A stretch of 18,990 bases of DNA from an uncultured Rhodanobacteraceae bacterium (lineage in GTDB: Bacteria; Pseudomonadota; Gammaproteobacteria; Xanthomonadales; Rhodanobacteraceae). Position numbers and translations under genes: made by a program. Shown here piece after piece: positions 10,601 through 18,197 of the stretch (within the stretch, counting starts at the first letter, position 1; each line of letters opens with the position of its first letter). The stretch lies in the NCBI GenBank assembly GCA_913053815.1, contig CAJXGK010000005.1, forward strand, positions 1-18,990. Direction: 5' to 3'. The notes under the pieces are model-generated. The model was not told where the DNA came from. It saw only the letters and a list, made by a program, of their open reading frames with translations, and searched no databases.

Positions 10601-10930
10601 ATGGAAACAAAATCAATATTGAAAGGCGCGCACATCTCAGCGCAAAAGGCCCGCTTGGTGGCTGATCTGGTTCGTGGGATGCCGGTTGCTAAAGCCAGCA
10701 ATGTGTTGATCTACACCAACAAGAAAGCAGCCCATTTGTTGCGCAAGGTGCTTTTGTCCGCCGTTGCCAATGCTGAGAATAATTTAGGCGCGGATGTAGA
10801 TGAGCTGCAAATTACCCGGATCTTTGTTGATGAAGGTCCCACGATGAAGCGTATGCGTGCACGAGCCAAAGGGCGGGGCACACGTATTTTGAAACGAACC
10901 AGCCACATTACTGTGGTCGTTGGGCACTGA
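10601..10930 (+). CDS. rplV: 50S ribosomal protein L22
   Basis: L22 contacts all 23S rRNA domains; its beta-hairpin forms part of the tunnel constriction where macrolides act. The product is 109 residues (E. coli 110). Motifs are [41 protein letters not shown] and the hairpin [19 protein letters not shown], ending [12 protein letters not shown]. The ATG at 10601 gives the family start MET and has AGGTGA eight bases upstream. A GTG at 10589 in the same frame overlaps the rpsS stop and would add four residues, but it falls in the ribosome-binding site. No deletion in the hairpin suggests macrolide resistance. Confidence 0.98.
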   Translation: METKSILKGAHISAQKARLVADLVRGMPVAKASNVLIYTNKKAAHLLRKVLLSAVANAENNLGADVDELQITRIFVDEGPTMKRMRARAKGRGTRILKRTSHITVVVGH

Positions 10931-10942
10931 CGGGACGAAATC

Positions 10943-11647
10943 ATGGGTCATAAAGTTCATCCCACTGGCATTCGCCTCGGCATAGCCAAGGATTGGAATT
11001 CCAAGTGGTACGCCAATAAACGTGAGTATGCTCAGTACCTTGTCGCAGATCTCAAGGTTCGTGAGATGCTCAGATCGCAACTTTCCCAGGCCGGCGTATC
11101 GAAGATTCTGATCGAGCGGCCGGCTAAAACTGCACGGGTCACGATTCATAGTGCCCGGCCCGGTGTAGTGATCGGCAAGAAGGGCGAAGATATTGAGAAA
11201 CTGCGCAAGCAAGTCTCGGCGATGATGGGGGTGCCGACCCACATCAATGTTGCAGAAGTCCGTAAGCCCGAATTGGACGCACAGCTGGTCGCTGAATCCA
11301 TCACCCAACAGTTGGAACGTCGCATCATGTTTCGCCGGGCCATGAAGCGTGCCGTAGGTAATGCCATGCGTCTGGGCGCGCAAGGGATCAAGGTTAATGT
11401 GGCCGGACGCCTGAATGGTGCGGAAATCGCCCGTTCGGAGTGGTACCGGGAAGGTCGCGTCCCCCTGCACACCTTTCGTGCCGATATCGACTATGGCTTT
11501 GCTGAAGCCAAGACGACCTACGGCATCATCGGGGTGAAGGTATGGATCTATAAGGGGGAGGTCTTCGATCTAAATGCTGCTCAGCAGAAGGACGCGAAGG
11601 TCTCTGAGCGGGAATCGCGCCGTGAACGCCCGGCCGCAGCGAAATAA
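10943..11647 (+). CDS. rpsC: 30S ribosomal protein S3
   Basis: S3 forms part of the mRNA entry channel with S4 and S5 and contributes to mRNA unwinding. The product is 234 residues (E. coli 233). The N-terminus [14 protein letters not shown] is followed by a type II KH domain with the GxxG motif inside [16 protein letters not shown]. The C-terminal domain has [38 protein letters not shown] and [16 protein letters not shown]. The tail is charged and ends RPAAAK. The ATG at 10943 lies 12 bases after rplV, with GGGA seven bases upstream. The gene looks complete and ordinary. Confidence 0.99.
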   Translation: MGHKVHPTGIRLGIAKDWNSKWYANKREYAQYLVADLKVREMLRSQLSQAGVSKILIERPAKTARVTIHSARPGVVIGKKGEDIEKLRKQVSAMMGVPTHINVAEVRKPELDAQLVAESITQQLERRIMFRRAMKRAVGNAMRLGAQGIKVNVAGRLNGAEIARSEWYREGRVPLHTFRADIDYGFAEAKTTYGIIGVKVWIYKGEVFDLNAAQQKDAKVSERESRRERPAAAK

Positions 11648-11658
11648 GGAATTCACTT

Positions 11659-12072
11659 ATGTTGCAACCCAAGCGAACCAAATATCGCAAGATGCAAAAA
11701 GGCCGCAATAAAGGCCTGAGTTATAATGCTAACCAAGTCAGTTTTGGCCAGTTCGGGTTGAAGGCTATAACTCGTGGTCAGATTACGGCTCGCCAGATCG
11801 AAGCGGCTCGCCGGAGTATTTCCCGTCATGTTAAGCGGGGCGGCAAACTCTGGATTCGCGTTTTTCCGGATAAGCCCATTACCCGCAAACCCATTGAAGT
11901 ACGTATGGGCAAGGGCAAGGGCAACGTCGAGTTTTGGGTGGCTCTGGTACAACCTGGCCGAATGTTGTACGAGATCGAAGGTGTCGATGAGGTCGCGGCT
12001 CGTGAAGCATTCCGTTTGGCCTCGGCCAAACTTTCTGTACGTACGCAATTTGTTACTCGGGCGGTGCTGTGA
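11659..12072 (+). CDS. rplP: 50S ribosomal protein L16
   Basis: L16 helps organise the A-site tRNA region of the 50S subunit and is added late in assembly. The product is 137 residues (E. coli 136). It begins [19 protein letters not shown] and contains [21 protein letters not shown], then [20 protein letters not shown]. Arg82 in that last segment corresponds to Arg81 of E. coli, the residue hydroxylated by the oxygenase RoxA (YcfD) in some Gammaproteobacteria; whether that enzyme is present cannot be judged here. AAGGA lies eight bases before the ATG. Its TGA stop shares one base with the rpmC ATG (TGATG). Confidence 0.99.
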   Translation: MLQPKRTKYRKMQKGRNKGLSYNANQVSFGQFGLKAITRGQITARQIEAARRSISRHVKRGGKLWIRVFPDKPITRKPIEVRMGKGKGNVEFWVALVQPGRMLYEIEGVDEVAAREAFRLASAKLSVRTQFVTRAVL

Positions 12073-12278
12073 TGGAAGTCAACGAGATGCGTGACAAAGA
12101 GCCTGATACGTTGCAGGAACATCTGCACGAGTTGCGCCGTGAGATCTTCAACTTGCGGATGCAAAAAGGCTCAGGCCAGTTGTCACAACCCCATCAACTG
12201 CGTCGGGTACGGCGCGAGATTGCCCGCACCAAGATGGTGTTGAGCGAGACGAGGAAGGTAGAGGTGTCCCATGAGTGA
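12072..12278 (+). CDS. rpmC: 50S ribosomal protein L29
   Basis: L29 is a small helical protein near the tunnel exit next to L23. The product is 68 residues against 63 in E. coli, with the extra residues at the C-terminus. It shows [20 protein letters not shown] and [14 protein letters not shown], the two-helix pattern of the family. The ATG at 12072 overlaps the rplP stop as TGATG and gives [11 protein letters not shown]; a GTG at 12069 would add one residue. There is no strong ribosome-binding site, so translation is probably coupled to rplP. The stop lies inside rpsQ, an eight-base overlap. Confidence 0.97.
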   Translation: MEVNEMRDKEPDTLQEHLHELRREIFNLRMQKGSGQLSQPHQLRRVRREIARTKMVLSETRKVEVSHE

Positions 12279-12534
12279 GACCCGTAGCAAGGCACGTACT
12301 CTTGAAGGGCGCGTAGTCAGCAACAAAATGAAGAAGACCATCACGGTGCTGATCGAGCGTCAGGAACAGCATGCTATATACGGTAAAATTTTGCACCGCT
12401 CCACCAAATTGCACGCCCACGACGAGTCTGGGGAATGCCACGAAGGTGATCAAGTTCGTATTGCGGAATGTCGTCCACTTTCCAAGACCAAACATCATCG
12501 CGTTGTCGAGGTGCTGGTGCGTGCCGGCGGTTGA
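12271..12534 (+). CDS. rpsQ: 30S ribosomal protein S17
   Basis: S17 is an OB-fold protein that binds the 5' domain of 16S rRNA early in 30S assembly. The product is 87 residues (E. coli 84). The core [22 protein letters not shown] is followed by [19 protein letters not shown] and [23 protein letters not shown], all typical. The ATG at 12271 lies within the end of rpmC (ATGAGTGA, eight-base overlap) and has GAGGT five bases upstream. It is the last gene of the S10 operon in the E. coli scheme, but only ten bases separate it from rplN, so transcription into the spc genes is likely continuous. Confidence 0.99.
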   Translation: MSETRSKARTLEGRVVSNKMKKTITVLIERQEQHAIYGKILHRSTKLHAHDESGECHEGDQVRIAECRPLSKTKHHRVVEVLVRAGG

Positions 12535-12544
12535 GGGCTGAATC

Positions 12545-12913
12545 ATGATCCAGATGCAAAGTAGATTATCCGCCGCCGACAATAGTGGGGCACGCGAATT
12601 GATGTGCATCAAGGTGTTGGGTGGCTCCAAGCGTCGTTATGCACGCATCGGGGACATCATCAAGGTAACCGTCAAGGCGGCCATCCCCCGCGGCAAGGTA
12701 AAGAAAGGTGAGGTATACAACGCAGTAGTAGTACGTACAGCTCAGGGGGTCCGTCGTCCTGATGGTTCGTTGATTCGCTTCGACGGCAATGCTGCTGTGC
12801 TGCTGAACAATAAGTACGAGCCCATCGGTACGCGTATCTTCGGGCCTGTGACCCGTGAGTTGCGCAGTGAGAAATTTATGAAAATCGTCTCACTGGCTCC
12901 AGAAGTGCTGTGA
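12545..12913 (+). CDS. rplN: 50S ribosomal protein L14
   Basis: L14 lies at the subunit interface and forms intersubunit bridges with 16S rRNA; it is also the docking site of silencing factor RsfS. The product is 122 residues, standard for the family. It opens [27 protein letters not shown] and has the signature [20 protein letters not shown], then [16 protein letters not shown] and [13 protein letters not shown]. The start at 12545 follows a GAGGG site by about nine bases. It is the classical first gene of spc, but no terminator or promoter is visible in the ten bases before it. Confidence 0.99.
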   Translation: MIQMQSRLSAADNSGARELMCIKVLGGSKRRYARIGDIIKVTVKAAIPRGKVKKGEVYNAVVVRTAQGVRRPDGSLIRFDGNAAVLLNNKYEPIGTRIFGPVTRELRSEKFMKIVSLAPEVL

Positions 12914-12929
12914 GCAGAGGAACCCAGGA

Positions 12930-13244
12930 ATGAATCGTTTACGCAAGGGTGATCAGGTCGTCGTAATCGCTGGCAAAAATAAGGGCCAGCGAGGTGAGGT
13001 GACGCGTGTTGTTGGGGGGCGCGTTTACGTTGCCAATGTCAACATGGTCAAGCGACACACCAAGCCCAATCCTCAGGCCAATCAACCTGGCGGGATCGTT
13101 GAACGCGAGGCGTCGATTCATGCCTCCAATGTGATGTTATTCAATACTGCAACCGCCAAGGGTGAGCGGGTGGGGCACAAAAATCTAGAGGACGGCCGCA
13201 AAGTACGCGTCTATCGCTCATCCGGCGAAGTCGTGGATTTGTAA
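12930..13244 (+). CDS. rplX: 50S ribosomal protein L24
   Basis: L24 is an assembly initiator that binds the 5' end of 23S rRNA. The product is 104 residues, the usual length. An N-terminal KOW motif is visible in [20 protein letters not shown], followed by [37 protein letters not shown] and the C-terminal basic strand [17 protein letters not shown]. The ATG at 12930 is preceded by an AGAGGAA site about 11 bases upstream and a second AGGA nearer. It lies 16 bases after rplN. The stop is ten bases before rplE, the place where E. coli has its S8-binding operator; I could not recognise such a site by eye. Confidence 0.99.
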   Translation: MNRLRKGDQVVVIAGKNKGQRGEVTRVVGGRVYVANVNMVKRHTKPNPQANQPGGIVEREASIHASNVMLFNTATAKGERVGHKNLEDGRKVRVYRSSGEVVDL

Positions 13245-13254
13245 GGATAAAACA

Positions 13255-13794
13255 ATGACACGATTTGAGAAGATCTATAAAGAAAAGGTTATTCCGCAGC
13301 TGATGGAACGCTTTGGGTATACAAGTTCCATGCAAGTTCCCAAGCTCAGCAAAGTGACACTGAACATGGGTGTTGGGGAAGCAGTGGGTAATAAGAAGGC
13401 TCTTGAGAATGCCCTGAATGACATGGGGCTCATTGCTGGGCAAAAGCCCATTGTGACCAAGGCGCGGGTTTCTGTGGCCTCGTTCAAGATTCGTGATGGC
13501 TGGCCAATCGGCTGCAAAGTTACTTTGCGTCGAGCCCGCATGTACGAGTTTCTTGATCGATTAATCTCGATTAGTTTGCCGCGGGTCCGCGATTTTCGGG
13601 GGGTGCCCACGCGTTCGTTTGACGGCAGTGGTAATTTCAACCTGGGTATCACCGAGCAAATCGTGTTTCCCGAGATTGATTTCGATAAAGTGGATGCTAT
13701 TCGTGGAATGGATATCGCTATAACAACTTCGGCAAAGACCGACGTTGAGGCGAAGGCATTGCTTGAAGTTTTCAAGTTTCCGTTCCGCAGCTGA
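13255..13794 (+). CDS. rplE: 50S ribosomal protein L5
   Basis: L5 binds 5S rRNA in the central protuberance and contacts P-site tRNA. The product is 179 residues, identical in length to E. coli L5. Family blocks are [61 protein letters not shown] and [20 protein letters not shown], then [17 protein letters not shown]. The protein ends FKFPFRS. AAGGA lies nine bases before the ATG at 13255. It is 18 bases from rpsN. Confidence 0.99.
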   Translation: MTRFEKIYKEKVIPQLMERFGYTSSMQVPKLSKVTLNMGVGEAVGNKKALENALNDMGLIAGQKPIVTKARVSVASFKIRDGWPIGCKVTLRRARMYEFLDRLISISLPRVRDFRGVPTRSFDGSGNFNLGITEQIVFPEIDFDKVDAIRGMDIAITTSAKTDVEAKALLEVFKFPFRS

Positions 13795-13812
13795 TACGCA
13801 GGAAGACAATAT

Positions 13813-14118
13813 ATGGCCAAGAAATCCATGGTGAACCGCGATATCAAGCGGGAGAAACTCTGCAAAAAATACGCGGAGCGCCGTGCCAAGTTGAAGCGGA
13901 TCATTACCGATTCGCATGCTTCGTATGAAGACAAGATGCAAGCACAGGGTAAGCTTCAAAAAATGCCGCGGGACTCGAGTGTGTGCCGGTTGACCACCCG
14001 TTGTGCTCTTTCCGGTCGTCCGCGCGCGGTGTACCGCAAGTTTGGGCTGGGTCGTAACAAGCTGCGCGAGGCCACCATGCGCGGAGACGTTCCCGGCTTG
14101 CGCAAGGCCAGTTGGTAA
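13813..14118 (+). CDS. rpsN: 30S ribosomal protein S14 (long, zinc-free form)
   Basis: S14 is a late-assembling 30S head protein. The product is 101 residues, the long form that does not need zinc. The N-terminus [16 protein letters not shown] and the C-terminus [27 protein letters not shown] match the family. Of the four Cys of zinc-binding S14, only the first is retained (Cys64 in [10 protein letters not shown]); the other three positions are Ser, Gly and Lys. Another Cys at 58 is not a zinc-site position. The ATG at 13813 follows AGGAAG by nine bases. A 51-base gap separates it from rpsH. Confidence 0.99.
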   Translation: MAKKSMVNRDIKREKLCKKYAERRAKLKRIITDSHASYEDKMQAQGKLQKMPRDSSVCRLTTRCALSGRPRAVYRKFGLGRNKLREATMRGDVPGLRKASW

Positions 14119-14128
14119 CCCAATTCGA

Positions 14129-14143
14129 GTATCCCTTGGATAT
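14129..14143 (+). repeat. Small inverted repeat in the rpsN-rpsH gap
   Basis: TATCC (14130-14134) and GGATA (14138-14142) are reverse complements with a CTT spacer, plus one possible G-U pair outside. The stem is short and AT-rich in part. It sits in one of the longer gaps of the spc genes, about 27 bases before the rpsH start. A regulatory role is only a guess. Confidence 0.2.
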
Positions 14144-14169
14144 CGATGCCATAAATCAGGAATATCATC

Positions 14170-14565
14170 ATGAGCATGACTGATCCCATCGCTGACATGT
14201 TTACCCGTATTCGTAACGCTCAGGCTATGAGTAAAGCGACGGTAAGCATGCCTGCATCGTCGGTGAAAGCCTCCATCGCTGAGCTGCTCAAGGCTGAAGG
14301 CTACATTGTGGATGCCCAGCTGGTACAGCAGGGAAATAAGCGCCATCTGGACATCAAACTCAAATATTTCGATGGCAAACCCGCCATTGAGCGTATCCAG
14401 CGTATCAGCCGGCCCGGTTTGCGTGTGTATCGGGGTCGTGCTGATCTTCCGAAGGTGATGGGTGGTTTAGGTATTTCCATTATCTCGACGTCAGCCGGTC
14501 TGATGACCGACGCGCAGGCGCGTTTGCAGCGCTTGGGTGGTGAAGTACTCGGCTTGGTCGCCTAA
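14170..14565 (+). CDS. rpsH: 30S ribosomal protein S8
   Basis: S8 binds the central domain of 16S rRNA and in E. coli also represses translation of spc mRNA. The product is 131 residues (E. coli 130). The start [18 protein letters not shown] is family-typical, as are [37 protein letters not shown] and the C-terminal [17 protein letters not shown]. The ATG at 14170 is chosen because it restores the full MSM N-terminus and has AGGAA ten bases upstream. Ten bases separate it from rplF. Confidence 0.99.
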   Translation: MSMTDPIADMFTRIRNAQAMSKATVSMPASSVKASIAELLKAEGYIVDAQLVQQGNKRHLDIKLKYFDGKPAIERIQRISRPGLRVYRGRADLPKVMGGLGISIISTSAGLMTDAQARLQRLGGEVLGLVA

Positions 14566-14575
14566 GGAGAATTCC

Positions 14576-15103
14576 ATGTCTCGAGTTGCCAGAAAACCTA
14601 TCGTTTTGCCCAAGGGTGTAGAGTGTCACGTGGGTGACGCAGAAATCACGGTCCGTGGTCCCAAGGCCACGTTGACTATGCGAGCCCTTCCCGGTGTCAA
14701 GGTCAGCATCACCGATGGGAGTGTGTTGTGTAAGCCGGTCGAAAATGGTGAAGCAAAGTTTGCCGGTACGACTCGTGCTTTGCTGGCCAATATGGTTAAG
14801 GGTGTTACCGAAGGTTACGAACGCCAACTGACGTTGGTTGGTGTCGGCTATCGTGCGTCGATGCAGGGCGGAAACCTGAATTTGTTGCTCGGATTTTCGC
14901 ACCCGTTAGTCTACAAGGTACCCGATGGTGTTTCTGTTGAAACGCCGGCGGTGACCGAAGTCCTCGTCAAGGGCGCTGATAAGCAGTTAGTCGGCGAAGT
15001 CGCCGCTAAGATCCGTGCCTTCCGTCCCCCTGAGCCATACAAAGGTAAGGGTGTCCGTTACACCGGCGAAAAGATCATCAGGAAGGAAGCTAAGAAGGCG
15101 TAA
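14576..15103 (+). CDS. rplF: 50S ribosomal protein L6
   Basis: L6 lies near the factor-binding site and the sarcin-ricin loop and consists of two similar domains. The product is 175 residues (E. coli 177). It shows [47 protein letters not shown], the segment [17 protein letters not shown] and the C-terminal signature [20 protein letters not shown]. The ATG at 14576 has AAGGAG about six bases upstream. An upstream in-frame GTG at 14537 lies inside rpsH and is rejected. Confidence 0.99.
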   Translation: MSRVARKPIVLPKGVECHVGDAEITVRGPKATLTMRALPGVKVSITDGSVLCKPVENGEAKFAGTTRALLANMVKGVTEGYERQLTLVGVGYRASMQGGNLNLLLGFSHPLVYKVPDGVSVETPAVTEVLVKGADKQLVGEVAAKIRAFRPPEPYKGKGVRYTGEKIIRKEAKKA

Positions 15104-15131
15104 CCGCCGATCCGCTTTCCGGAGAATTGTC

Positions 15132-15485
15132 ATGAACAAGAATGCGTCTCGACTGCGTCGAGCCCAAACCACCCGCTCACGCATTCGTAAACAGCAGGTG
15201 GCCAGACTTACCGTGCACCGTTCCAATCAACATATCTCGGCGCAGGTCATTAATCCTGCCGGCGACCGAGTTATTGCTGCGGTGTCCACCCAACAGGCGG
15301 CAGTGCGTGAAGGGCTTAAAGGTACCAAGAACATTCAGGCTGCCATCGAAGTGGGTAAGCGTGTGGCTGAACAGGCCCTCGCTGCCGGAGTCGAATCGGT
15401 TGCCTTTGATCGTTCCGGCTTTCGCTATCACGGTTGTGTCAAGGCCCTGGCCGATGCGGCCCGGGAAGCCGGATTAAAGTTCTGA
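15132..15485 (+). CDS. rplR: 50S ribosomal protein L18
   Basis: L18 binds 5S rRNA together with L5 and brings it into the 50S subunit. The product is 117 residues, the same as E. coli. It starts [20 protein letters not shown] and contains [16 protein letters not shown], then [28 protein letters not shown] and ends [13 protein letters not shown]. The ATG at 15132 follows GGAGA by nine bases. In-frame upstream starts from 15015 lie inside rplF and are rejected. It is followed by an unusually long gap of 117 bases before rpsE. Confidence 0.99.
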   Translation: MNKNASRLRRAQTTRSRIRKQQVARLTVHRSNQHISAQVINPAGDRVIAAVSTQQAAVREGLKGTKNIQAAIEVGKRVAEQALAAGVESVAFDRSGFRYHGCVKALADAAREAGLKF

Positions 15486-15602
15486 TCTCATCGCAACATA
15501 GGGTAAGGTTCAGATAAACGGTCCCATCGCAATTCTGAGCACGATACAACTTCAAGCGGCAATGCCGCAATATCGCCTTCAATGGGTATGAAAGGGTAGA
15601 CA
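15486..15602 (+). other. Expanded 117-base rplR-rpsE gap with hairpin and short direct repeats
   Basis: This gap is normally a dozen or so bases in proteobacterial spc operons. It contains GCGGC-AAT-GCCGC (15556-15568), a five-pair stem with a three-base loop. It also holds two copies of CATCGCAA (starting about 15490 and 15525) and two of CTTCAA flanking the stem. I see no convincing promoter or protein; one nine-codon frame begins at the ATG at 15562 but has no ribosome-binding site. A stop directly upstream in frame rules out a longer rpsE. Function unknown. Confidence 0.4.
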
Positions 15603-16112
15603 ATGGCTAGCAATGATCGAGACAATTCTGACGGCCTGCTGGAAAAGCTGATCGCCGTCAATCGGGTCGCCAAGACGGTCAAGGGCGGGCGACAGATGAG
15701 TTTCACGGCCCTGACGGTGGTCGGTGACGGGGACGGCAGCGTCGGGCTTGGATATGGCAAGGCTCGTGAAGTACCGGTAGCCATCTCCAAGGCTATGGAA
15801 CGAGCCCGTCGCAACATGGTCAAGGTGAATTTAAATAACGGCACATTATTTTACGCGGTCAAGGCCCACCATGGTGCCGCCCGTGTTTACATGCAGCCGG
15901 CTTCTGAGGGAACCGGGGTGATCGCCGGTGGGGCGATGCGTGCGGTCATGGAAGTGGTAGGGGTCAAGAATGTTCTTGCCAAAGCCGTTGGGTCGCGCAA
16001 TCCGATCAATTTGGTCCGTGCCACGATCAAGGGCCTGAAATCGATGACCACCCCGGCACTGATTGCTGCCAAACGCGGCAAGACGGTCGCGGAGGTCGTG
16101 GGCCATGAATGA
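15603..16112 (+). CDS. rpsE: 30S ribosomal protein S5
   Basis: S5 helps set translational accuracy and, with S3 and S4, forms the mRNA entry site. The product is 169 residues (E. coli 167). It shows the N-terminal RNA-binding fold in [20 protein letters not shown] and [20 protein letters not shown], then [20 protein letters not shown], and the second domain [20 protein letters not shown] and [16 protein letters not shown]. The loop around residues 20-30, where spectinomycin-resistance changes occur in relatives, looks unchanged. The start at 15603 is fixed by an in-frame TAG two codons upstream; the ribosome-binding site AAGGG is modest. It overlaps rpmD by eight bases (ATGAATGA). Confidence 0.99.
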   Translation: MASNDRDNSDGLLEKLIAVNRVAKTVKGGRQMSFTALTVVGDGDGSVGLGYGKAREVPVAISKAMERARRNMVKVNLNNGTLFYAVKAHHGAARVYMQPASEGTGVIAGGAMRAVMEVVGVKNVLAKAVGSRNPINLVRATIKGLKSMTTPALIAAKRGKTVAEVVGHE

Positions 16113-16287
16113 TAAGACGGTTAAGGTTCGGCTGATAAAGGGTCTGCGGGGGGTGCAGCAAAAACACCGCCTCAGTGTCAAGGCACTCGGATTGAGAAAG
16201 ATCAATGATGTCCGGGAGCTCAAGGACAGTCCGCAAGTTCGCGGTCTGATCAAGCGAGTGAATTATCTGATCCGCATCGAGCAGTAA
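16105..16287 (+). CDS. rpmD: 50S ribosomal protein L30
   Basis: L30 is a small single-domain protein of the 50S subunit, absent from some bacterial lineages but present here. The product is 60 residues (E. coli 59). It has the family pattern [29 protein letters not shown] followed by [19 protein letters not shown]. The ATG at 16105 gives [10 protein letters not shown] and has GGAGGT eight bases upstream; earlier in-frame starts lie inside rpsE. Its first eight bases overlap the end of rpsE, so translation is likely coupled. It lies 20 bases before rplO. Confidence 0.98.
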   Translation: MNDKTVKVRLIKGLRGVQQKHRLSVKALGLRKINDVRELKDSPQVRGLIKRVNYLIRIEQ

Positions 16288-16307
16288 GCGGACAGGGAGT
16301 TGAAGTC

Positions 16308-16742
16308 ATGCGATTGAACACCATTCATCCCGCCAAGGGTGCGCATCGTGAACGGGTGCGTGTGGGTCGCGGTATCGGTTCGGGCCTTGGCAAAACCGCC
16401 GGCCGCGGTCACAAGGGCCAGCTGGCGCGTGCCGGCAAGGGCAAGATTAAGCCGGGATTCGAAGGTGGCCAGATGCCTTTGCAGCGGCGTTTGCCAAAAG
16501 TGGGCTTCAGCTCACGCAAGGCGGCGCAGTCCCAGCAAGTCATGCTGTACCAGCTTGAGGTGATTAAATCTACCGATATTGATCTGCCGACATTACTGGC
16601 AGCGGGACTCGTTGATACTCGGGCGCGCCGCGTCAAGATCGTCAAGAAAGGCGAGATTACCCGGGCGGTGAAGGTTAGCGGCATTCTGGCTACGGCTGGA
16701 GCCAAGGCTGCGATTGAAGCGGCCGGCGGCAGCGTGGAGTAA
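16308..16742 (+). CDS. rplO: 50S ribosomal protein L15
   Basis: L15 binds 23S rRNA late in 50S assembly through a long basic N-terminal extension. The product is 144 residues, the same as E. coli. The extension is clear in RVRVGRGIGSGLGKTAGRGH and GKIKPGFEGGQMPLQRRLPK, with the globular domain including YQLEVIKSTDIDLPTLLAAGLV and the end ATAGAKAAIEAAGGSVE. The ATG at 16308 has GGGAG about 11 bases upstream. The ribosome-binding site of secY (GGAG, 16736-16739) is formed by its last codons. Confidence 0.99.
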   Translation: MRLNTIHPAKGAHRERVRVGRGIGSGLGKTAGRGHKGQLARAGKGKIKPGFEGGQMPLQRRLPKVGFSSRKAAQSQQVMLYQLEVIKSTDIDLPTLLAAGLVDTRARRVKIVKKGEITRAVKVSGILATAGAKAAIEAAGGSVE

Positions 16743-16746
16743 CGTG

Positions 16747-18072
16747 GTGGCCGGCGCACAGGGCAATATATTGAATTCGTTGGGCAAGCTTACTGAGCTT
16801 CGCAAGCGTTTCCTGTTCACGATTGGAGCACTGTTTGTGTTCCGTCTCGGATCGTTTATCCCCGTACCGGGGGTGAACCCTGAAGCCATGACCCGCCTGA
16901 TCCAACAGGGTGGCGGGCTGCTGAACCTGTTCAACATGTTTTCCGGTGGTGCGCTGGCCCGTTATTCACTGTTTGCCTTGGGCGTGATGCCTTACATCTC
17001 GGCCAGCATCGTCGTGCAGATGCTGGGATCGATTCTTCCCTCTTGGCAGCAGATGCGCAAGGAAGGTCAAAGTGGTCAAAGGACGATGACCAAGTACACG
17101 CGCTGGGGGACGGTCGGACTGGCCATTTTCCAATCTTTTGGGGTGGCCTTCGCTTTGCAGAAACATAGTGTTTCAGGTGGACTTGCAGTCGTTTACTCAC
17201 CCGGATTTGGCTTCATCTTTGCCTCGGTGGTTGGCTTGACAGCGGGTACCATGTTCTTGATGTGGCTGGGTGAACAAGTCACTGAGCGGGGGATAGGTAA
17301 TGGTATCTCCTTGATCATCTTCGCTGGAATCGTAGCGGGCTTGCCGAGCGCCTTGGCGCAAACCTTGAGCATGGCGCAGAGTGGTGAACTGTCGATTCCG
17401 AAGGTGATGATAGTGATCGCCCTGGTGGTGTTGGTAACCGCCTTCGTGGTGTTTATGGAAAGTGCCCAGCGGCGTATTCCGGTCAATTACGCGCGCCGCC
17501 AAGGGGGCTCCAGCGCCTATCAAAACCAGACTTCACACTTACCTCTTAAGATCAACATGTCAGGGGTAATCCCGCCCATTTTCGCCTCTTCGTTGATCAT
17601 GTTTCCAGCTACGGCAGCAACCTGGTTCAGTAGTGCGCAGCACCTGAGTTGGCTGCAGACACTGACTACCGCCCTGAGCCCGGGAGAGCTTGTTTACGAT
17701 ATCGTCTTCGCCGGTCTGATTATTCTGTTTGCGTTCTTTTACACGGCCATCGTATTCAACGCGCCTGAGACGGCAGATAATCTCAAGCGTTCGGGGGCAT
17801 TAATCCCGGGTATCCGACCCGGCAGGGCAACATCTGAGTACATTGACGGGGTACTGACCCGGTTGACTGGGGTGGGCGCCTTGTATCTGGCGTTGGTTTG
17901 CTTGGTGCCCACATTCTTGCAGTCGGCTTGGCATGTGCCATTCTATTTCGGTGGGACTTCACTGTTAATTGTGGTGGTAGTGGTGATGGATCTGTACGCT
18001 CAAGTACAGGCGCATCTGGTTAGTCACCAGTACGACAGTTTGTTGAAAAAGGCCAATTTACGCCGTAGATGA
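16747..18072 (+). CDS. secY: Protein translocase subunit SecY
   Basis: SecY is the inner-membrane channel through which SecA or the ribosome passes unfolded proteins, with SecE and SecG. The product is 441 residues (E. coli 443) with about ten hydrophobic segments. Visible landmarks are the first transmembrane helix FLFTIGALFVFRLGSFIPVPG, the plug and second helix region MFSGGALARYSLFALGVMPY, GTMFLMWLGEQVTERGIGNG, INMSGVIPPIFASS, the cytosolic loop GALIPGIRPGRATSEYID with its essential Arg, and VPFYFGGTSLLIVVVVVMD. There is no ATG start. Two GTG codons are adjacent: 16747 gives MAGAQGN and is seven bases from GGAG, while 16744 is only four away. A TTG at 16714 lies inside rplO. It is the last gene of the spc operon here. 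Confidence 0.99.
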   Translation: MAGAQGNILNSLGKLTELRKRFLFTIGALFVFRLGSFIPVPGVNPEAMTRLIQQGGGLLNLFNMFSGGALARYSLFALGVMPYISASIVVQMLGSILPSWQQMRKEGQSGQRTMTKYTRWGTVGLAIFQSFGVAFALQKHSVSGGLAVVYSPGFGFIFASVVGLTAGTMFLMWLGEQVTERGIGNGISLIIFAGIVAGLPSALAQTLSMAQSGELSIPKVMIVIALVVLVTAFVVFMESAQRRIPVNYARRQGGSSAYQNQTSHLPLKINMSGVIPPIFASSLIMFPATAATWFSSAQHLSWLQTLTTALSPGELVYDIVFAGLIILFAFFYTAIVFNAPETADNLKRSGALIPGIRPGRATSEYIDGVLTRLTGVGALYLALVCLVPTFLQSAWHVPFYFGGTSLLIVVVVVMDLYAQVQAHLVSHQYDSLLKKANLRRR

Positions 18073-18121
18073 CGATCCGTTCAGCATGGGGCTGAGGGTT
18101 CTGGGTGTGGTAAGCAATTAT

Positions 18122-18147
18122 CGGGGGTTTCGCCCCGGAGTGTTTTT
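18122..18147 (+). terminator. Terminator-like hairpin after secY
   Basis: CGGGG (18122-18126) pairs with CCCCG (18133-18137) across a six-base loop, and a TTTTT run follows at 18143-18147 after five other bases. The stem is short but all G-C. It lies 50 bases after the secY stop, at the spc-alpha junction. A partial terminator or attenuator is plausible. The spacing to the T run is longer than in a strong intrinsic terminator. Confidence 0.4.
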
Positions 18148-18150
18148 AGT

Positions 18151-18156
18151 TAGAAT
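18151..18156 (+). promoter_or_regulatory. Possible -10 element for the alpha operon (weak)
   Basis: TAGAAT matches the -10 consensus at five of six bases and lies 42 bases before the rpsM start. The region 17 bases upstream (TTTCGC) is a poor -35, and there is no extended -10 motif. It follows the terminator-like hairpin, where a promoter for rpsM-rpsK-rpsD would make sense. Confidence 0.22.
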
Positions 18157-18158
18157 TA

Positions 18159-18171
18159 CGCGTTTAACGCG
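18159..18171. repeat. Perfect 6-1-6 dyad upstream of rpsM
   Basis: CGCGTT (18159-18164) and AACGCG (18166-18171) are exact reverse complements around one T. The one-base spacer is too tight for an RNA hairpin unless the inner pairs open, so a DNA-protein site is as likely as an RNA structure. It lies just downstream of the possible -10 element and 14 bases before the rpsM ribosome-binding site. Confidence 0.35.
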
Positions 18172-18197
18172 CGAGCAATCCATCGGAGAAAGAGATC

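Noticed and set aside
13245..13300. S8 operator at the rplX-rplE junction
   Set aside because: E. coli has this site, but I could not identify the matching helix by eye; a covariance-model search would be needed.
15015..15131. Extended N-terminus of L18 within rplF
   Set aside because: The extra residues are the rplF sequence in another frame; the ATG at 15132 gives the exact family length and a good ribosome-binding site.
15562..15591. Nine-codon frame (MPQYRLQWV) before rpsE as a leader peptide
   Set aside because: There is no ribosome-binding site, no run of regulatory codons, and the length is well within chance.
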